Below, in pieces: positions 9,446 to 18,338 of a DNA stretch of 64,000 bases; position 1 is the first letter of the stretch; every line of letters begins with the position of its first letter. A program made the position numbers and the translations under genes. Under the pieces are notes generated by a model. It was not told the origin of the DNA, did no database searches, and was given only the letters and a program-made list of their open reading frames with translations. This stretch comes from RGIG3135 sp964477115 (GTDB lineage: Bacteria > Actinomycetota > Coriobacteriia > Coriobacteriales > Eggerthellaceae): assembly GCA_964477115.1 (NCBI GenBank), contig CAYZCY010000002.1, forward strand, positions 1-64,000. Reading direction: 5' to 3'.

Positions 9446-10451
9446 GAATTACCCCCGTCTGGAAATTGCACTTCGCCTTCAAAAGATGGCGCTTCCCTTC
9501 GAATTCGTAAATAGCCGCAAGCTTGTTTTCAGCCACGAGGCAGATAAGCTCGCCATCGCGCAGAGGCTCATCGCTCGTACGGATACCCGAGGTGCAGGCG
9601 CAAAGATCGTAGTCGCTGCGCGGATAGCGATATTCGCAGATATCGATATCCTCTGACTTGAGGAAGTTTCCGTTGGAAACCGCCTTTTGCTGGCGCTCGT
9701 CAATGAAGCAAAGGCGATAACCCAGCAGGCGCACGGGGTCGAGCGCGGCCTTGACGCCAAGCTCCTCGAGAGCCTCCAGGCTAACGCAATCGGAAATGCC
9801 GATAGGCCCAGCCTCAAGCCTTCTCAAGGCGCCCACATGGGCCGGGCAGGCAAGGCTGTTTCCAATGTCGCGCGCGAGGGACCTGATGTAGGTGCCCTTT
9901 GACACACTAAAGGCAATCCTCCACACGGCAACGCCGGTATCTTCTTGTTCAAACACCTCAAGCAGTTCAGCCGAGTACACCTCAATGTCGCGCGGCTCAA
10001 GCTCGATCACCACGCCCTTGCGAGCCGCATCGCAGGCCTTCACTCCCCCAACTTTGATAGCCGAATAAACGGGGGGAAGCTGCTTATGGGGTCCAACGAG
10101 CGTGGCGACAAACTCTGTCGCAAAGTCAAAGGAGAAGAGTTGATCGCAAACGTCCGCCGTGCGTATGGTCTCGCCATCGCAATCGTCGGTATCGGTTGCG
10201 CTACCGAAGACAACATCGACCACGTAGCGCTTGTCATGGGCCGTCATATAGGCGTCAAGACGAGTAGCAGATCCGATGCAAATGGGAAGAACACCCGACG
10301 CGAGCGGGTCAAGGGTCCCCGTATGCCCCACCCTTCGCTCACCGAAGATTCGTCGGCAACGATTTACTACGTCATGGGAGCTCATTCCAGACGGCTTGTC
10401 CACGCCCACAACAAGGCAAAGACCCGATGCTCCCCTCTTCTGCGCGCACAT
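9429..10451 (-). CDS. truB: tRNA pseudouridine-55 synthase
   Basis: 340-residue TruB that isomerises U55 in the tRNA T-loop. The catalytic Asp lies in GHTGTLDPLASGVLP; the N-terminal GVDKPSGMSSHDVV and the thumb/RNA-binding KGTYIRSLARDIG motifs are intact. The C-terminal part after about residue 230 (PUA-like region, YRLCFIDERQQKAVSNGNF onward) is longer than in E. coli. It starts at an ATG behind GGAG; the nrnA stop codon lies 3 nt upstream, typical of tight operon packing. Confidence 0.95.
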   Translation of the reverse strand: MCAQKRGASGLCLVVGVDKPSGMSSHDVVNRCRRIFGERRVGHTGTLDPLASGVLPICIGSATRLDAYMTAHDKRYVVDVVFGSATDTDDCDGETIRTADVCDQLFSFDFATEFVATLVGPHKQLPPVYSAIKVGGVKACDAARKGVVIELEPRDIEVYSAELLEVFEQEDTGVAVWRIAFSVSKGTYIRSLARDIGNSLACPAHVGALRRLEAGPIGISDCVSLEALEELGVKAALDPVRLLGYRLCFIDERQQKAVSNGNFLKSEDIDICEYRYPRSDYDLCACTSGIRTSDEPLRDGELICLVAENKLAAIYEFEGKRHLLKAKCNFQTGVIRGGNL

Positions 10452-10453
10452 GA

Positions 10454-11443
10454 TTACTCCGCCACAAACAAGGACAGACGGCTCTTCATGGTTTCAACCG
10501 CCTCATCGATGCTCATGTCCAGACTGAAGCCTGCCGCGGCTCTATGTCCGCCGCCGCCGTATTCTCGCGCAACCGAGGCAACATCGGCATCATCCTTAGC
10601 GCGCAAGCTGCCGCGAACCACACCGTCCTGCTCGCGAAGCACGCATGCAACGCTAATCCCCCTAATGGAGCGAAGGATGTCGATGATAGGTTCAGCATCA
10701 GCCTTCGTGGCAGAGCAAGCCTCGAAATCAGCCTTGGTAAGCCAACTCATTGCAAGCTTGCCGCCCTCCAGGTAAATCATGCGATCAAGCGCGATAGCCT
10801 CGATCATAAGGGAGGCCTTGGTCCTGTTCTGATATACCGCACGGGAAATCTCATGGGGCTTAGCACCCGCCTCTACCATCTCGGCAGCTTTAGCGAAGCA
10901 CAAGGCGTCGGCGTTTTGGTACTGAAAACGCCCAGTATCAGTCATAAGGCCGGTATAAGCGCAGGTAGCAATGGCGGCGGTACGCTCCACGTCCAAAAGA
11001 CCGACAAGATCCCACACCAAAAGCGAACAGGATGCGCTTGCCGGGGCCGCAAAGGTGAACTCCGTCATGGCAGTATCGGATTCGTGGTGGTCAATGGTGA
11101 TGGAGCTGCGAGCCCCATCCAAAACGACGGCAGCATCCGCCAAGCGTTCACGCGTCGGAACGTCAAGCGCTATGAAGAGATCAACCTCACAAGCGCATTC
11201 AGAAGCAGGAACAAGCTCTTCAAAGCCCTCCATAAAGGAAAGCGAGGGATCAACGAAGTCTGCTTTGGCCAAAAGGCAGTGCACTTCTTTTCCCAAGGCG
11301 CGCAAGGCCGAAGCCAAAGCAAGCTCGGATCCCAGGCAGTCTCCATCGGGGCTCACATGCCCGCAAAGTGCAAAAGATTGCGCCCCGTTGATACGGGACG
11401 CAATCTCGGTAAGCGTGATATTAGTTCGAGGACTAAGCTGCAT
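10454..11443 (-). CDS. nrnA: DHH-family oligoribonuclease / pAp phosphatase
   Basis: 329-residue DHH/DHHA1 phosphoesterase, NrnA-type: degrades 2-5-mer nanoRNAs and, in characterised relatives, 3'-phosphoadenosine 5'-phosphate. Metal ligands are seen in CGHVSPDGDCLGSE, in FIALDVPTRERLADA, in the name-giving SITIDHHESD and in GLMTDTGRF. The DHHA1 domain ends with the GGGGHRAAAGFS substrate-binding loop. It lies between rbfA and truB, the usual position in Gram-positive nusA-infB operons, 3 nt after rbfA. Confidence 0.92.
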   Translation of the reverse strand: MQLSPRTNITLTEIASRINGAQSFALCGHVSPDGDCLGSELALASALRALGKEVHCLLAKADFVDPSLSFMEGFEELVPASECACEVDLFIALDVPTRERLADAAVVLDGARSSITIDHHESDTAMTEFTFAAPASASCSLLVWDLVGLLDVERTAAIATCAYTGLMTDTGRFQYQNADALCFAKAAEMVEAGAKPHEISRAVYQNRTKASLMIEAIALDRMIYLEGGKLAMSWLTKADFEACSATKADAEPIIDILRSIRGISVACVLREQDGVVRGSLRAKDDADVASVAREYGGGGHRAAAGFSLDMSIDEAVETMKSRLSLFVAE

Positions 11444-11446
11444 GAA

Positions 11447-11830
11447 CTAGTACTCCTCTTCCTCACCGCGAAGCTCAGCGCTTGCGATGTTGCGATCACG
11501 GTCGCGGTTGAGGGCACTTGCGATACCCTCGGCAAGGTCGACCGACTTATCCAGATGGAAGCGCAGCTCGGGCGCAACACGCCAGGAAAGCTGCCTTGCC
11601 ATCAGGGAGCGAATGCGACCCGAAGCCTTATCGAACGCAGCCTTGACGGCCTCATATCGCTCAGGCTCGGTGGTGTAGTACACGTTGCATGCGCTGCGGT
11701 CAAAGCTCACTTCGCAACCGGTGATGGTTACCATGCTAAGGCGCGGATCGGAGATCTCGAAGAGCAGGATGCTCGCGATCACCTCGCGAGCCTGCTCGTT
11801 CACACGCCTGTTTGAAGAATTCTGCTTCAT
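11447..11830 (-). CDS. rbfA: Ribosome-binding factor A
   Basis: 127-residue KH-type RbfA, needed for late 16S rRNA 5'-end maturation and 30S assembly. Recognisable segments are NRRVNEQAREVIASILLFEI, DPRLSMVTITGCEVSFDRS and LMARQLSWRVAPELRFHLD. The C-terminus is short and acidic. The ATG shares its A with the infB stop codon (TAATG), so translation is coupled to IF-2. Length fits the family. Confidence 0.95.
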   Translation of the reverse strand: MKQNSSNRRVNEQAREVIASILLFEISDPRLSMVTITGCEVSFDRSACNVYYTTEPERYEAVKAAFDKASGRIRSLMARQLSWRVAPELRFHLDKSVDLAEGIASALNRDRDRNIASAELRGEEEEY

Positions 11831-14616
11831 TATTCGGTTCTCTCGATTTCCTTGATGGTGTAGCCCTCGATCGTGTCACCGATCTTGAGGTCCTGGAACT
11901 TCTCGATGCCGATGCCGCACTCATAGCCCTGCTTGACGGACTTGACGTCGTCCTTGAATCGACGCAGAGAGGCAAGGGAGCCTTCGAAAATAACGGTGCC
12001 GTCACGGACGATGCGAACCTTGTCATCGCGATGGATCTCACCCTCGGTGATGTAGCAGCCGGCGATGGTGCCCACCTTGGGAACCTTGAAGGTCTCGCGA
12101 ACCTCTGCGATACCGGTGTCGACCTCGACGATATCGGGGGAAAGCAGGCCGACGCGTGCGGCGTTGATCTCCTCGATTGCCTGGTAGATGACGCGGTACA
12201 AGCGGATGTCGACCTTTTCCTTCTCGGCCTGCTGCTTGGACTTGCCGGTCGGGCGAACGTTAAAGCCGATGATGATGGCGTCAGATGCAGATGCAAGGGT
12301 GACGTCGGTCTCGGTAATGCCGCCGACTGCAGCATGAACGATGTTGATGCGAACCTCGGACTGATCCATCTTGCCGAAGGCGTCACGCAAAGCCTCGATG
12401 GAGCCCTGAACGTCGGCCTTGACGATGAGGTTGAGGTCGGTCTGCTTGCCCTCTTCGATGCGGCTGAAGAGATCATCAAGGCTCATATGAGACTTGGTCT
12501 CCTGCTCAGCGAGGCGTGCGCGAAGAGCGCGCTCTTCGGCAAGCTTGCGAGCGTCGCGCTCATCTTCGAAGACACGGAACTCATCACCTGCGGTGGGAAC
12601 GGAGGAAAGACCGAGGATCTCGACCGGGTCGGACGGGCCGGCAACGGACACGTGCTCGCCACGCGGGTTGATAAGGGCGCGGACGCGACCATAGGCAGTA
12701 CCTGCGACCAGAACGTCACCCGTGCGAAGGGTACCGCGCTGCACGAGAACGGTTGCAACGGGGCCGCGACCCTTGTCGAGGTTTGCCTCGATAACGCAGC
12801 CCGAGGCAAGCGCATCCGGGTTGGCCTTGAGTTCGAGAACCTCTGCCTGGAGAATGATGGTCTCAAGCAGATCGTCGATGAACATCTTCTTCTTAGCGGA
12901 AACCTCGACGAACATGTTGGATCCGCCCCATTCCTCGGGAATGACGCCGTGCTCAACAAGCTCCTGACGAACGCGGTCGGGGTTTGCACCCGGCTTGTCA
13001 ATCTTGTTGACCGCTACGACAATCGGAACGTCGGCAGCCTTAGCATGGTTGATGGCCTCAACCGTCTGGGGCATAACGCCGTCATCCGCCGCTACAACAA
13101 GGACAATAACGTCGGTGACCTGGGCACCACGAGCACGCATGGCAGTGAAGGCCTCGTGACCGGGAGTGTCGATGAAGGTGATCTGACGACCGTCGATGTT
13201 TACCACAGAAGCACCGATGTGCTGGGTGATGCCGCCAGCCTCGCCCGCTGCCACGCCGGTATGGCGAATGGCGTCGAGCAGCGAGGTCTTGCCGTGGTCA
13301 ACGTGACCCATGACGGTAACCACCGGCGGACGCGACTTAAGATCAGCTTCAGTGTCGTTGTACACGATCGCGTACTCTTCCTCGGGAGAGACAACGCGAA
13401 CCTTGCGACCCATGTCGTCAGCGATGAGCTCGACCATGTCGTCTCCCATGGTCTGGGTCAGGGTAAGCACCTGGCCAAGCATGAAAAGACGCTTGATGAC
13501 CTCGTTGGGTTGAACGCCGAGAAGCTCGGCGAACTTGGCCACGGTGGCACCCTGCGGAATCTCGACAACGGAATCGTCGAGAACCAGATCGGGATCAAGA
13601 CCGCGCTCGATAGCCTCGAGCTCGGCACGCTCGCGAGCTTCGGCTACACGCTTCTCCTTACGCTTCTTGCGTCGGCCCTCGCCCTCGTGGGTGCTTGCTG
13701 CGGCAACGGCAGCACGCGCCTCTGCGAGCACCTTGTCACGCTGAAGCTTTTCAGCCTGAACGGCCATCTGAGCGTAGCGATCCTCTTCCTGCACGGGCTG
13801 GACCTCGAGCTCGGGAACTACCTGGACGGGAGTCTTCTTGCCCTTCTTGCCACCCTGAGCCTTGGCATCCTTCTTAGAGCGAGATGCAGAGTCGTTTGCG
13901 GGACGCGCAGACTTCTTAGCCGCAGGCTGAGCGGGGGCGTTCTTCTGAGACTCGATGCGCTGCTTCTCAGATTCAATCTGGGAAAGCAGGGAGCTGAAGT
14001 TGGACTTGCGGCTCGAACCCAATACGGGTGCGGACTTCTTTTCTGAACCAGGCTTTGTCGCAGGTGCAGCCTTCTTACCGCCGCGATTACGAAGGGCCTC
14101 TTCGACTGCCTGCTTCTTGGCAACCTCAGCTGCGTTCTTCTCTGCGCGGGCACGGGCGCGGGCCTCGGCCTTTTCGCGCTCAACGCGCTCTTTTTCGGAC
14201 TCGATCTGGCTTACGAGGCTTTCGAAACCGCTCGTTGCAGGAGCCTTCTTGACCTGCTTCTTTTCAGGAGCAACTTCAGCATCAGAGGGCTCGTCGCTCA
14301 CGCGACGCGAACGAGCGGCCTCGCGCATGGCGAGTTCCTTCTCAACCGCAGCACGACGTGCAGCCTCAGCTTCGGCCTTGGCGCGCTCGGCTTCCTCCTG
14401 CTCCTTCTTGAGAGCAGCGGCTTCCTCGGCTTCAAGATGACCGGTGCGCTGCTTAATCTCAGGCTCAATGTTCTTGCGAATCTTCTCAACGTTCGCATCG
14501 GACAAAATACTCGCATGAGACTTTGCCGGGATCTTCATATCACGAAGACGATCGAGCAAGTCCTTGCTCGTCATATCAAATTCTTTAGCAAGTTCATGTA
14601 CGCGCATGCTACCCAT
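11830..14616 (-). CDS. infB: Translation initiation factor IF-2
   Basis: 928-residue GTPase that positions initiator tRNA on the 30S subunit. Domains in order: IF2 N-terminal module ([20 protein letters not shown]), a long Ala/Glu/Lys/Arg-rich linker (about 60-330) with two similar repeats around [14 protein letters not shown] and [14 protein letters not shown], a second IF2_N element, the G domain ([46 protein letters not shown]), then domains II-IV. ATG at 14616 has GGAGAG 8 nt upstream; an in-frame ATG at 14607 is the alternative. Seventh from last in the operon, between ylxR and rbfA. Confidence 0.97.
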   Translation of the reverse strand: MGSMRVHELAKEFDMTSKDLLDRLRDMKIPAKSHASILSDANVEKIRKNIEPEIKQRTGHLEAEEAAALKKEQEEAERAKAEAEAARRAAVEKELAMREAARSRRVSDEPSDAEVAPEKKQVKKAPATSGFESLVSQIESEKERVEREKAEARARARAEKNAAEVAKKQAVEEALRNRGGKKAAPATKPGSEKKSAPVLGSSRKSNFSSLLSQIESEKQRIESQKNAPAQPAAKKSARPANDSASRSKKDAKAQGGKKGKKTPVQVVPELEVQPVQEEDRYAQMAVQAEKLQRDKVLAEARAAVAAASTHEGEGRRKKRKEKRVAEARERAELEAIERGLDPDLVLDDSVVEIPQGATVAKFAELLGVQPNEVIKRLFMLGQVLTLTQTMGDDMVELIADDMGRKVRVVSPEEEYAIVYNDTEADLKSRPPVVTVMGHVDHGKTSLLDAIRHTGVAAGEAGGITQHIGASVVNIDGRQITFIDTPGHEAFTAMRARGAQVTDVIVLVVAADDGVMPQTVEAINHAKAADVPIVVAVNKIDKPGANPDRVRQELVEHGVIPEEWGGSNMFVEVSAKKKMFIDDLLETIILQAEVLELKANPDALASGCVIEANLDKGRGPVATVLVQRGTLRTGDVLVAGTAYGRVRALINPRGEHVSVAGPSDPVEILGLSSVPTAGDEFRVFEDERDARKLAEERALRARLAEQETKSHMSLDDLFSRIEEGKQTDLNLIVKADVQGSIEALRDAFGKMDQSEVRINIVHAAVGGITETDVTLASASDAIIIGFNVRPTGKSKQQAEKEKVDIRLYRVIYQAIEEINAARVGLLSPDIVEVDTGIAEVRETFKVPKVGTIAGCYITEGEIHRDDKVRIVRDGTVIFEGSLASLRRFKDDVKSVKQGYECGIGIEKFQDLKIGDTIEGYTIKEIERTE

Positions 14617-14627
14617 ACACCACTCTC

Positions 14628-14924
14628 CTAATCTAATGTCTTTGCGTCATCGACGCAGGCGAGCTTGCCCGCGATAGTTTCGTAATCTTGCTCGGAGACC
14701 TTCATTCGAAGGGCACGGTCGAGCTTTTTAGCCTTGCGTGCAACCGCGAAGCACTGAGCCGAGCAAACGTACGCACCGCGACCGGCCATTCGACCGCTCG
14801 CATCGAAAAGGGCAGAGCCCTCGCTCGAACGAACAATGCGGTGCAGGGAGGACTTGCCATCCTGCTTCCCGCATGCGATGCAGCTACGCTGGCGTTTTTG
14901 TGCTCCCTGGGTCAAGTGACGCAC
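14628..14924 (-). CDS. ylxR: YlxR/RnpM-family RNA-binding protein
   Basis: 98-residue DUF448 protein. It has the nucleotide-binding core [20 protein letters not shown] and the [11 protein letters not shown] loop. In Bacillus the homologue (RnpM) binds RNase P RNA and modulates its activity. It sits between nusA and infB as in nearly all Firmicutes and Actinobacteria; its ATG is 8 nt from the nusA stop. A basic C-terminal segment ([19 protein letters not shown]) follows. Confidence 0.9.
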   Translation of the reverse strand: MRHLTQGAQKRQRSCIACGKQDGKSSLHRIVRSSEGSALFDASGRMAGRGAYVCSAQCFAVARKAKKLDRALRMKVSEQDYETIAGKLACVDDAKTLD

Positions 14925-14932
14925 CTCAGTCC

Positions 14933-16138
14933 TTAGTCTTCCATGTCCGCATGGATACCGCAGAAGCGGCTACCGGGGCGAGCATGGTTGCGGCAGCGAG
15001 TTCCGTCCTCTGCCTCATAGCAGCAAATGCCGGACTCGTCTTCTTCTTCCTCCTCGTCAATGAGGACATTGCTCACCGCGGGGGTGCCGGCAAAGCTTGC
15101 GCTCTTGATGTCGATGTGCCAACCGGTGAGACGCGCGGCAAGACGAGCGTTCTGGCCCTCCTTGCCGATGGCGAGGGAAAGCTGATCGTCGGGGACGATG
15201 ACGGTTGCGTAATGGTTGTCCTCGTCGATGGAAACATGGGTGACCTTGGCCGGGGACAAGGCGTTTGCTACATAGCTTGCCGGGTTTTCGCTCCACTGGA
15301 TGACGTCGACGCGCTCGTTGCGCAGCTCTTCAACAACCATGCGGACGCGGGAGCCCTTGGGGCCGACGCATGCGCCAACCGGATCAAGGTTTGCCTCACG
15401 AGAGAAGACGGCAACCTTGGAACGGGCGCCGGGCTCGCGGGCGATAGACTTGATCTCGACAACGCCGTCGTAGATCTCCGGAACTTCGATTTCGAAGAGA
15501 CGACGAATCAGGTCGGGGTGGGTGCGGGAGACCACGATGGACGGGCGGGCCTGCTCGCCACGAGCACGCGGTGCATCAGAGTTGGGGTCGCGGACCTCGA
15601 TGATGAGAACCTTCAGACGCTGGTTATGGCGATAATGCTCGTTATTGGGGCGCTCGTTGCGCTCACCCGGGTTGCGCTTCACGTCATAGTGAGGAAGCTC
15701 TGCCTCAACGCCGTCGCGGATCTTGATGATGGTGAACTCGGGAGTGCCCTGAAGCACGGTGCCCGTGACCAGGTCACCCACGCGATCGGAGAACTCCTCG
15801 TAGATGGACTGACGGCCAGCATCACGAACGATGGCGGCAATGACGCCCTTGGCGTTCTGAGCGGCAATGCGGCTCACGTCCGCAGGAGTGACATCGCGCT
15901 CCTCGAACTCAGTGTATTCGCCGGTTTCCTCATCCGGCTCGCCAACGGGAACGAGCTCGTACACGTAGATATGACCGGTCTGACGGTCGATAGTAACGCG
16001 CGCATCCCACTCAAGATCGAGGATATGCTGGTAGCTGCGAGCAAGCGAAGCCTCAAGGCGCTCGATAAGGTAAAACTCGTCGATCTTACGCTCATGAGCA
16101 AGAGCCTGCAGAGCTTCGATCAGTTCAGAAGTTGCCAC
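14933..16138 (-). CDS. nusA: Transcription termination/antitermination factor NusA with C-terminal Cys/His tail
   Basis: 401 residues: N-terminal RNA-polymerase-binding domain (1-130), S1 domain (about 135-205, DLVTGTVLQGTPEFTII), and two KH domains (EIYDGVVEIKSIAREPGARS; VGACVGPKGSRVRMVVEEL; DQLSLAIGKEGQNARLAARL). It binds RNA polymerase and nascent RNA to tune pausing, termination and antitermination. Unusual: instead of the acidic repeats of proteobacterial NusA it ends with an acidic stretch and a short Cys/His module (C372, C373, C382, C393, H396), pattern C-x8/9-C-x10-C-x2-H, that looks like a small zinc knuckle. The start is GTG (16136-16138) behind GGAAAGGAAA. Confidence 0.95.
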   Translation of the reverse strand: MATSELIEALQALAHERKIDEFYLIERLEASLARSYQHILDLEWDARVTIDRQTGHIYVYELVPVGEPDEETGEYTEFEERDVTPADVSRIAAQNAKGVIAAIVRDAGRQSIYEEFSDRVGDLVTGTVLQGTPEFTIIKIRDGVEAELPHYDVKRNPGERNERPNNEHYRHNQRLKVLIIEVRDPNSDAPRARGEQARPSIVVSRTHPDLIRRLFEIEVPEIYDGVVEIKSIAREPGARSKVAVFSREANLDPVGACVGPKGSRVRMVVEELRNERVDVIQWSENPASYVANALSPAKVTHVSIDEDNHYATVIVPDDQLSLAIGKEGQNARLAARLTGWHIDIKSASFAGTPAVSNVLIDEEEEEDESGICCYEAEDGTRCRNHARPGSRFCGIHADMED

Positions 16139-16157
16139 GTCTTCGTTTCCTTTCCAA

Positions 16158-16625
16158 TTACTTAAACTCGATAACGCCCTTGATGTGGGCTTTCTTGATA
16201 TTGCTCAGAGGAAGGCTCACGCGCTCCCCTTCCACTTCCAGCAGGACGCACTCATCTTCGACGCCAAGCAGAACACCGGTCCAGTTGCTCCTGCCGCTTT
16301 CGGCGGAAGACATCTTGACAACCGCGGTGTCTCCGGCAAAGCGCTCGAAATGCTCGACGGTGCGAAGGGGCCTGTCAATGCCGGGTGAGGAGACTTCCAA
16401 GGTGTAGGCACCCGGGAACGGATCGATTTCGTCCATGATGTCGTTCACCCAGGCCTGAGTTGAGGCCAGGACGTCGAAACTCGCACCTTCGGGGGAATCG
16501 ACATACACGCGAATCGTGGGCGACTTTTTTGCACCCGTGATCTCTATGGTGACGATTTCGACACCCTCTTGCTGGGCTCGAGGCTCCAAAGCCTCAAGGA
16601 GACTTTTCTCCTTAGCAGTAAGCAC
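16158..16625 (-). CDS. rimP: Ribosome maturation factor RimP
   Basis: 155-residue RimP for 30S assembly: N-terminal alpha/beta domain with ITGAKKSPTIRVYVDSPEG and PFPGAYTLEVSSPGIDRPL, then an Sm-like C-terminal domain (FAGDTAVVKM, WTGVLLGVEDECVLLEVEG). It is the first gene of the nusA-infB operon; GTG start (16623-16625) behind a perfect AAGGAGG with 7-nt spacing. The leader upstream contains a terminator-like hairpin and an extended -10 promoter. Confidence 0.95.
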   Translation of the reverse strand: MLTAKEKSLLEALEPRAQQEGVEIVTIEITGAKKSPTIRVYVDSPEGASFDVLASTQAWVNDIMDEIDPFPGAYTLEVSSPGIDRPLRTVEHFERFAGDTAVVKMSSAESGRSNWTGVLLGVEDECVLLEVEGERVSLPLSNIKKAHIKGVIEFK

Positions 16626-16670
16626 GGTTCAACCTCCTTATCTACTGCTGAAAACCTACGCTATGCCCTA

Positions 16671-16702
16671 ACAACAAAAGAAAGCGGGACAAGCCCACTT
16701 TC
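16671..16702 (-). promoter_or_regulatory. Attenuator-like hairpin in the rimP-nusA leader
   Basis: On the minus strand: a stem GAAAGTGGG / CCCGCTTTC (16694-16702 with 16680-16688, one internal mismatch), a 5-nt loop, then TTTTGTTGTTAGGG. It lies about 40 nt downstream of the proposed transcription start and about 30 nt before the rimP Shine-Dalgarno. The shape is that of an intrinsic terminator inside the leader, a plausible site for NusA feedback control. Confidence 0.5.
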
Positions 16703-16748
16703 TCGAAATCAGCGAAAGTTGTAGTGCCGTAGCGCATACGACATGATA

Positions 16749-16757
16749 TTTATACCA
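16749..16757 (-). promoter_or_regulatory. Candidate extended -10 promoter of the rimP-nusA-infB operon
   Basis: Minus strand reads TGGTATAAA, a TGn-TATAAA extended -10. No good -35 is present, as is usual for extended -10 promoters. The start would fall near 16742, giving a leader of roughly 115 nt before rimP. Confidence 0.45.
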
Positions 16758-16860
16758 CAAGTCAGTTTCTATTCATAGTGCTGATCTGCGCTTATTCATC
16801 AAGCATCCATGAAGTGTCTGCGAGCGGCAAGGTATAACGAGCATCTTTTGACCCAAGACG

Positions 16861-16894
16861 CAAGGGGTGGCCCGCAAATGCGACCCACCCCTTG
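16861..16894 (-). terminator. Terminator of the DAACS symporter gene
   Basis: A perfect 10-bp stem (CAAGGGGTGG / CCACCCCTTG, 16861-16870 and 16885-16894) with a 14-nt loop, 23 bp after the stop codon of the upstream gene. The following sequence has only a poor T-tract, so termination may be partial. Confidence 0.6.
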
Positions 16895-16917
16895 CAATAA
16901 CCGTGCATACGGCTGGC

Positions 16918-18207
16918 TTATGCTGCAGCAGCTGCCTTCTTTTCAGCCTTGCGCTTCTCCATAGAGTCAACGCAGTTAGCGACGCAGGAGTCACCGGTGA
17001 CGTTGACGACGGTGCGCATCATGTCGAGGATGCGGTCGACGCCAGCGACGAGAGCGATACCCTCAACCGGTAGACCGACGGACTGGAGAACCATGGCGAG
17101 CATGATCATGCCAGAGCCCGGAACGCCAGCGGTGCCGATGGAGGCAAGCACGGCGGTGAGGACGATGGTGACCTGCTGACCGAGGGAGAGATCGATACCA
17201 AAGACGGAGGCGATGAAGATCGCGCAAACGCCCTGATAGATCGCGGTGCCGTCCATGTTGATGGTTGCGCCGAGGGGAAGAACGAAGGAAGTGATCTCAC
17301 GGGAGACACCGTTCTTCTCGGTGCAGTCCATGTTCAGAGGCAGCGTACCGACAGAAGATGCGGAGGCATAGGAGAAGCCCATGACCGGAGCGACGGACTT
17401 GAAGAACCCGAGAACGCTCTTACGTGCGAAGAACTTGATCAGTCCAGAGTAGACAAGGGTCATGTGGAGGATCATCGCAACGTAGGCGACGACGATGAGC
17501 CACAGAAGCGGAAGCAGCACGTCCGGACCGTTGTTGGCGACAACGGGAGCAATGAGGCCAAAAACGCCGAAGGGAGCAACGGCGATGATGTAGTGCATGA
17601 TCTTAATGCACACGTCAGACATAGCGTTCACGAAGTCAGCAACGGGTTTTGCCTTCTTGCCAACGCCGATAATGCCAAAGCCGAAGAACAGAGCGATGAC
17701 GATGCACTGAAGCATGGTCGCGCTAGCCATGGGCTCGACGAAGTTCGACGGGAAGATGTTGACGATGGTGTCAATGAAAGACGGCGCTTCTTTGGCCTCG
17801 TAGGCAAGCTCGCTTGCGGGAAGCACGTAGTTTGCACCCACGTTCATGACGTTTGCCAAAACAATGCCGAGCGTAACGGCGAAAGCGGTGGTTGCCAAAT
17901 AGAAAACGACGGTCTTGCCACCGATGCTGCCAACCTTCTTAACATCCTCGAGCGAGATAACGCCAGCGATGATGGAGAAGATGACGAGCGGAACAACGAT
18001 CATCTTGATAAGGTTCAAGAAGATAGTGCCCAAAGGCTTGATGTAGGTGTCAGCAATCTCGGGCGAGCCCTGCAGGGCAAGACCGCAGATTACGCCGAGT
18101 ACCAGGGCAATGAAGATCCAAGTGGTGAGAGAGAACCTCTTGTACCAGGGCTTGGAAGTCTTGTCCTCGTTCTCGGGGTTGACCTGAGCGGTAATTTCCT
18201 CAGTCAT
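16918..18207 (-). CDS. Dicarboxylate/amino-acid:cation symporter (DAACS, GltP/DctA-like)
   Basis: 429-residue secondary carrier importing acidic amino acids or C4-dicarboxylates with Na+ or H+. Eight membrane helices and two re-entrant loops are typical. Diagnostic motifs: the serine-rich hairpin ASASSVGTLPL, the NMDGTAIYQGVCAIF ion/substrate motif on TM7, GTAGVPGSGMIML in HP2, and DRILDMMRTVVNVTGDS on TM8. The Asp and Arg/Thr pattern of TM8 is compatible with acidic substrates, but substrate is not proven. It lies downstream of an acyl-CoA synthetase gene, separated by a strong hairpin, so it is probably transcribed on its own. Confidence 0.88.
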   Translation of the reverse strand: MTEEITAQVNPENEDKTSKPWYKRFSLTTWIFIALVLGVICGLALQGSPEIADTYIKPLGTIFLNLIKMIVVPLVIFSIIAGVISLEDVKKVGSIGGKTVVFYLATTAFAVTLGIVLANVMNVGANYVLPASELAYEAKEAPSFIDTIVNIFPSNFVEPMASATMLQCIVIALFFGFGIIGVGKKAKPVADFVNAMSDVCIKIMHYIIAVAPFGVFGLIAPVVANNGPDVLLPLLWLIVVAYVAMILHMTLVYSGLIKFFARKSVLGFFKSVAPVMGFSYASASSVGTLPLNMDCTEKNGVSREITSFVLPLGATINMDGTAIYQGVCAIFIASVFGIDLSLGQQVTIVLTAVLASIGTAGVPGSGMIMLAMVLQSVGLPVEGIALVAGVDRILDMMRTVVNVTGDSCVANCVDSMEKRKAEKKAAAAA

Positions 18208-18236
18208 GAGAATCCCCTTCCAAAACGAATTTCATG

Positions 18237-18277
18237 GACAGGCCCGCATGATCCTCCCCTGATCATGCGGGCCTGTC
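18237..18277 (-). terminator. Strong hairpin between acyl-CoA synthetase and symporter genes
   Basis: Perfect 17-bp stem GACAGGCCCGCATGATC (18237-18253) with its complement at 18261-18277 and a 7-nt loop. It lies 60 bp after the acyl-CoA synthetase stop codon and 30 bp before the symporter start. The T-tract on the minus strand is weak (ATGAAATTCGTTTT), so it may act as a terminator or as an mRNA 3'-end stabiliser. Confidence 0.65.
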
Positions 18278-18338
18278 TCAATTGACTAAATTATACGCCT
18301 GCGCTAGCAGAGAGCGCGGCGAAAATGAACAGCTGTCT

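Noticed and set aside
11812..14046. 744-codon plus-strand open frame opposite infB
   Set aside because: Antisense shadow created by biased codon use of infB; no start signal or recognisable domain.
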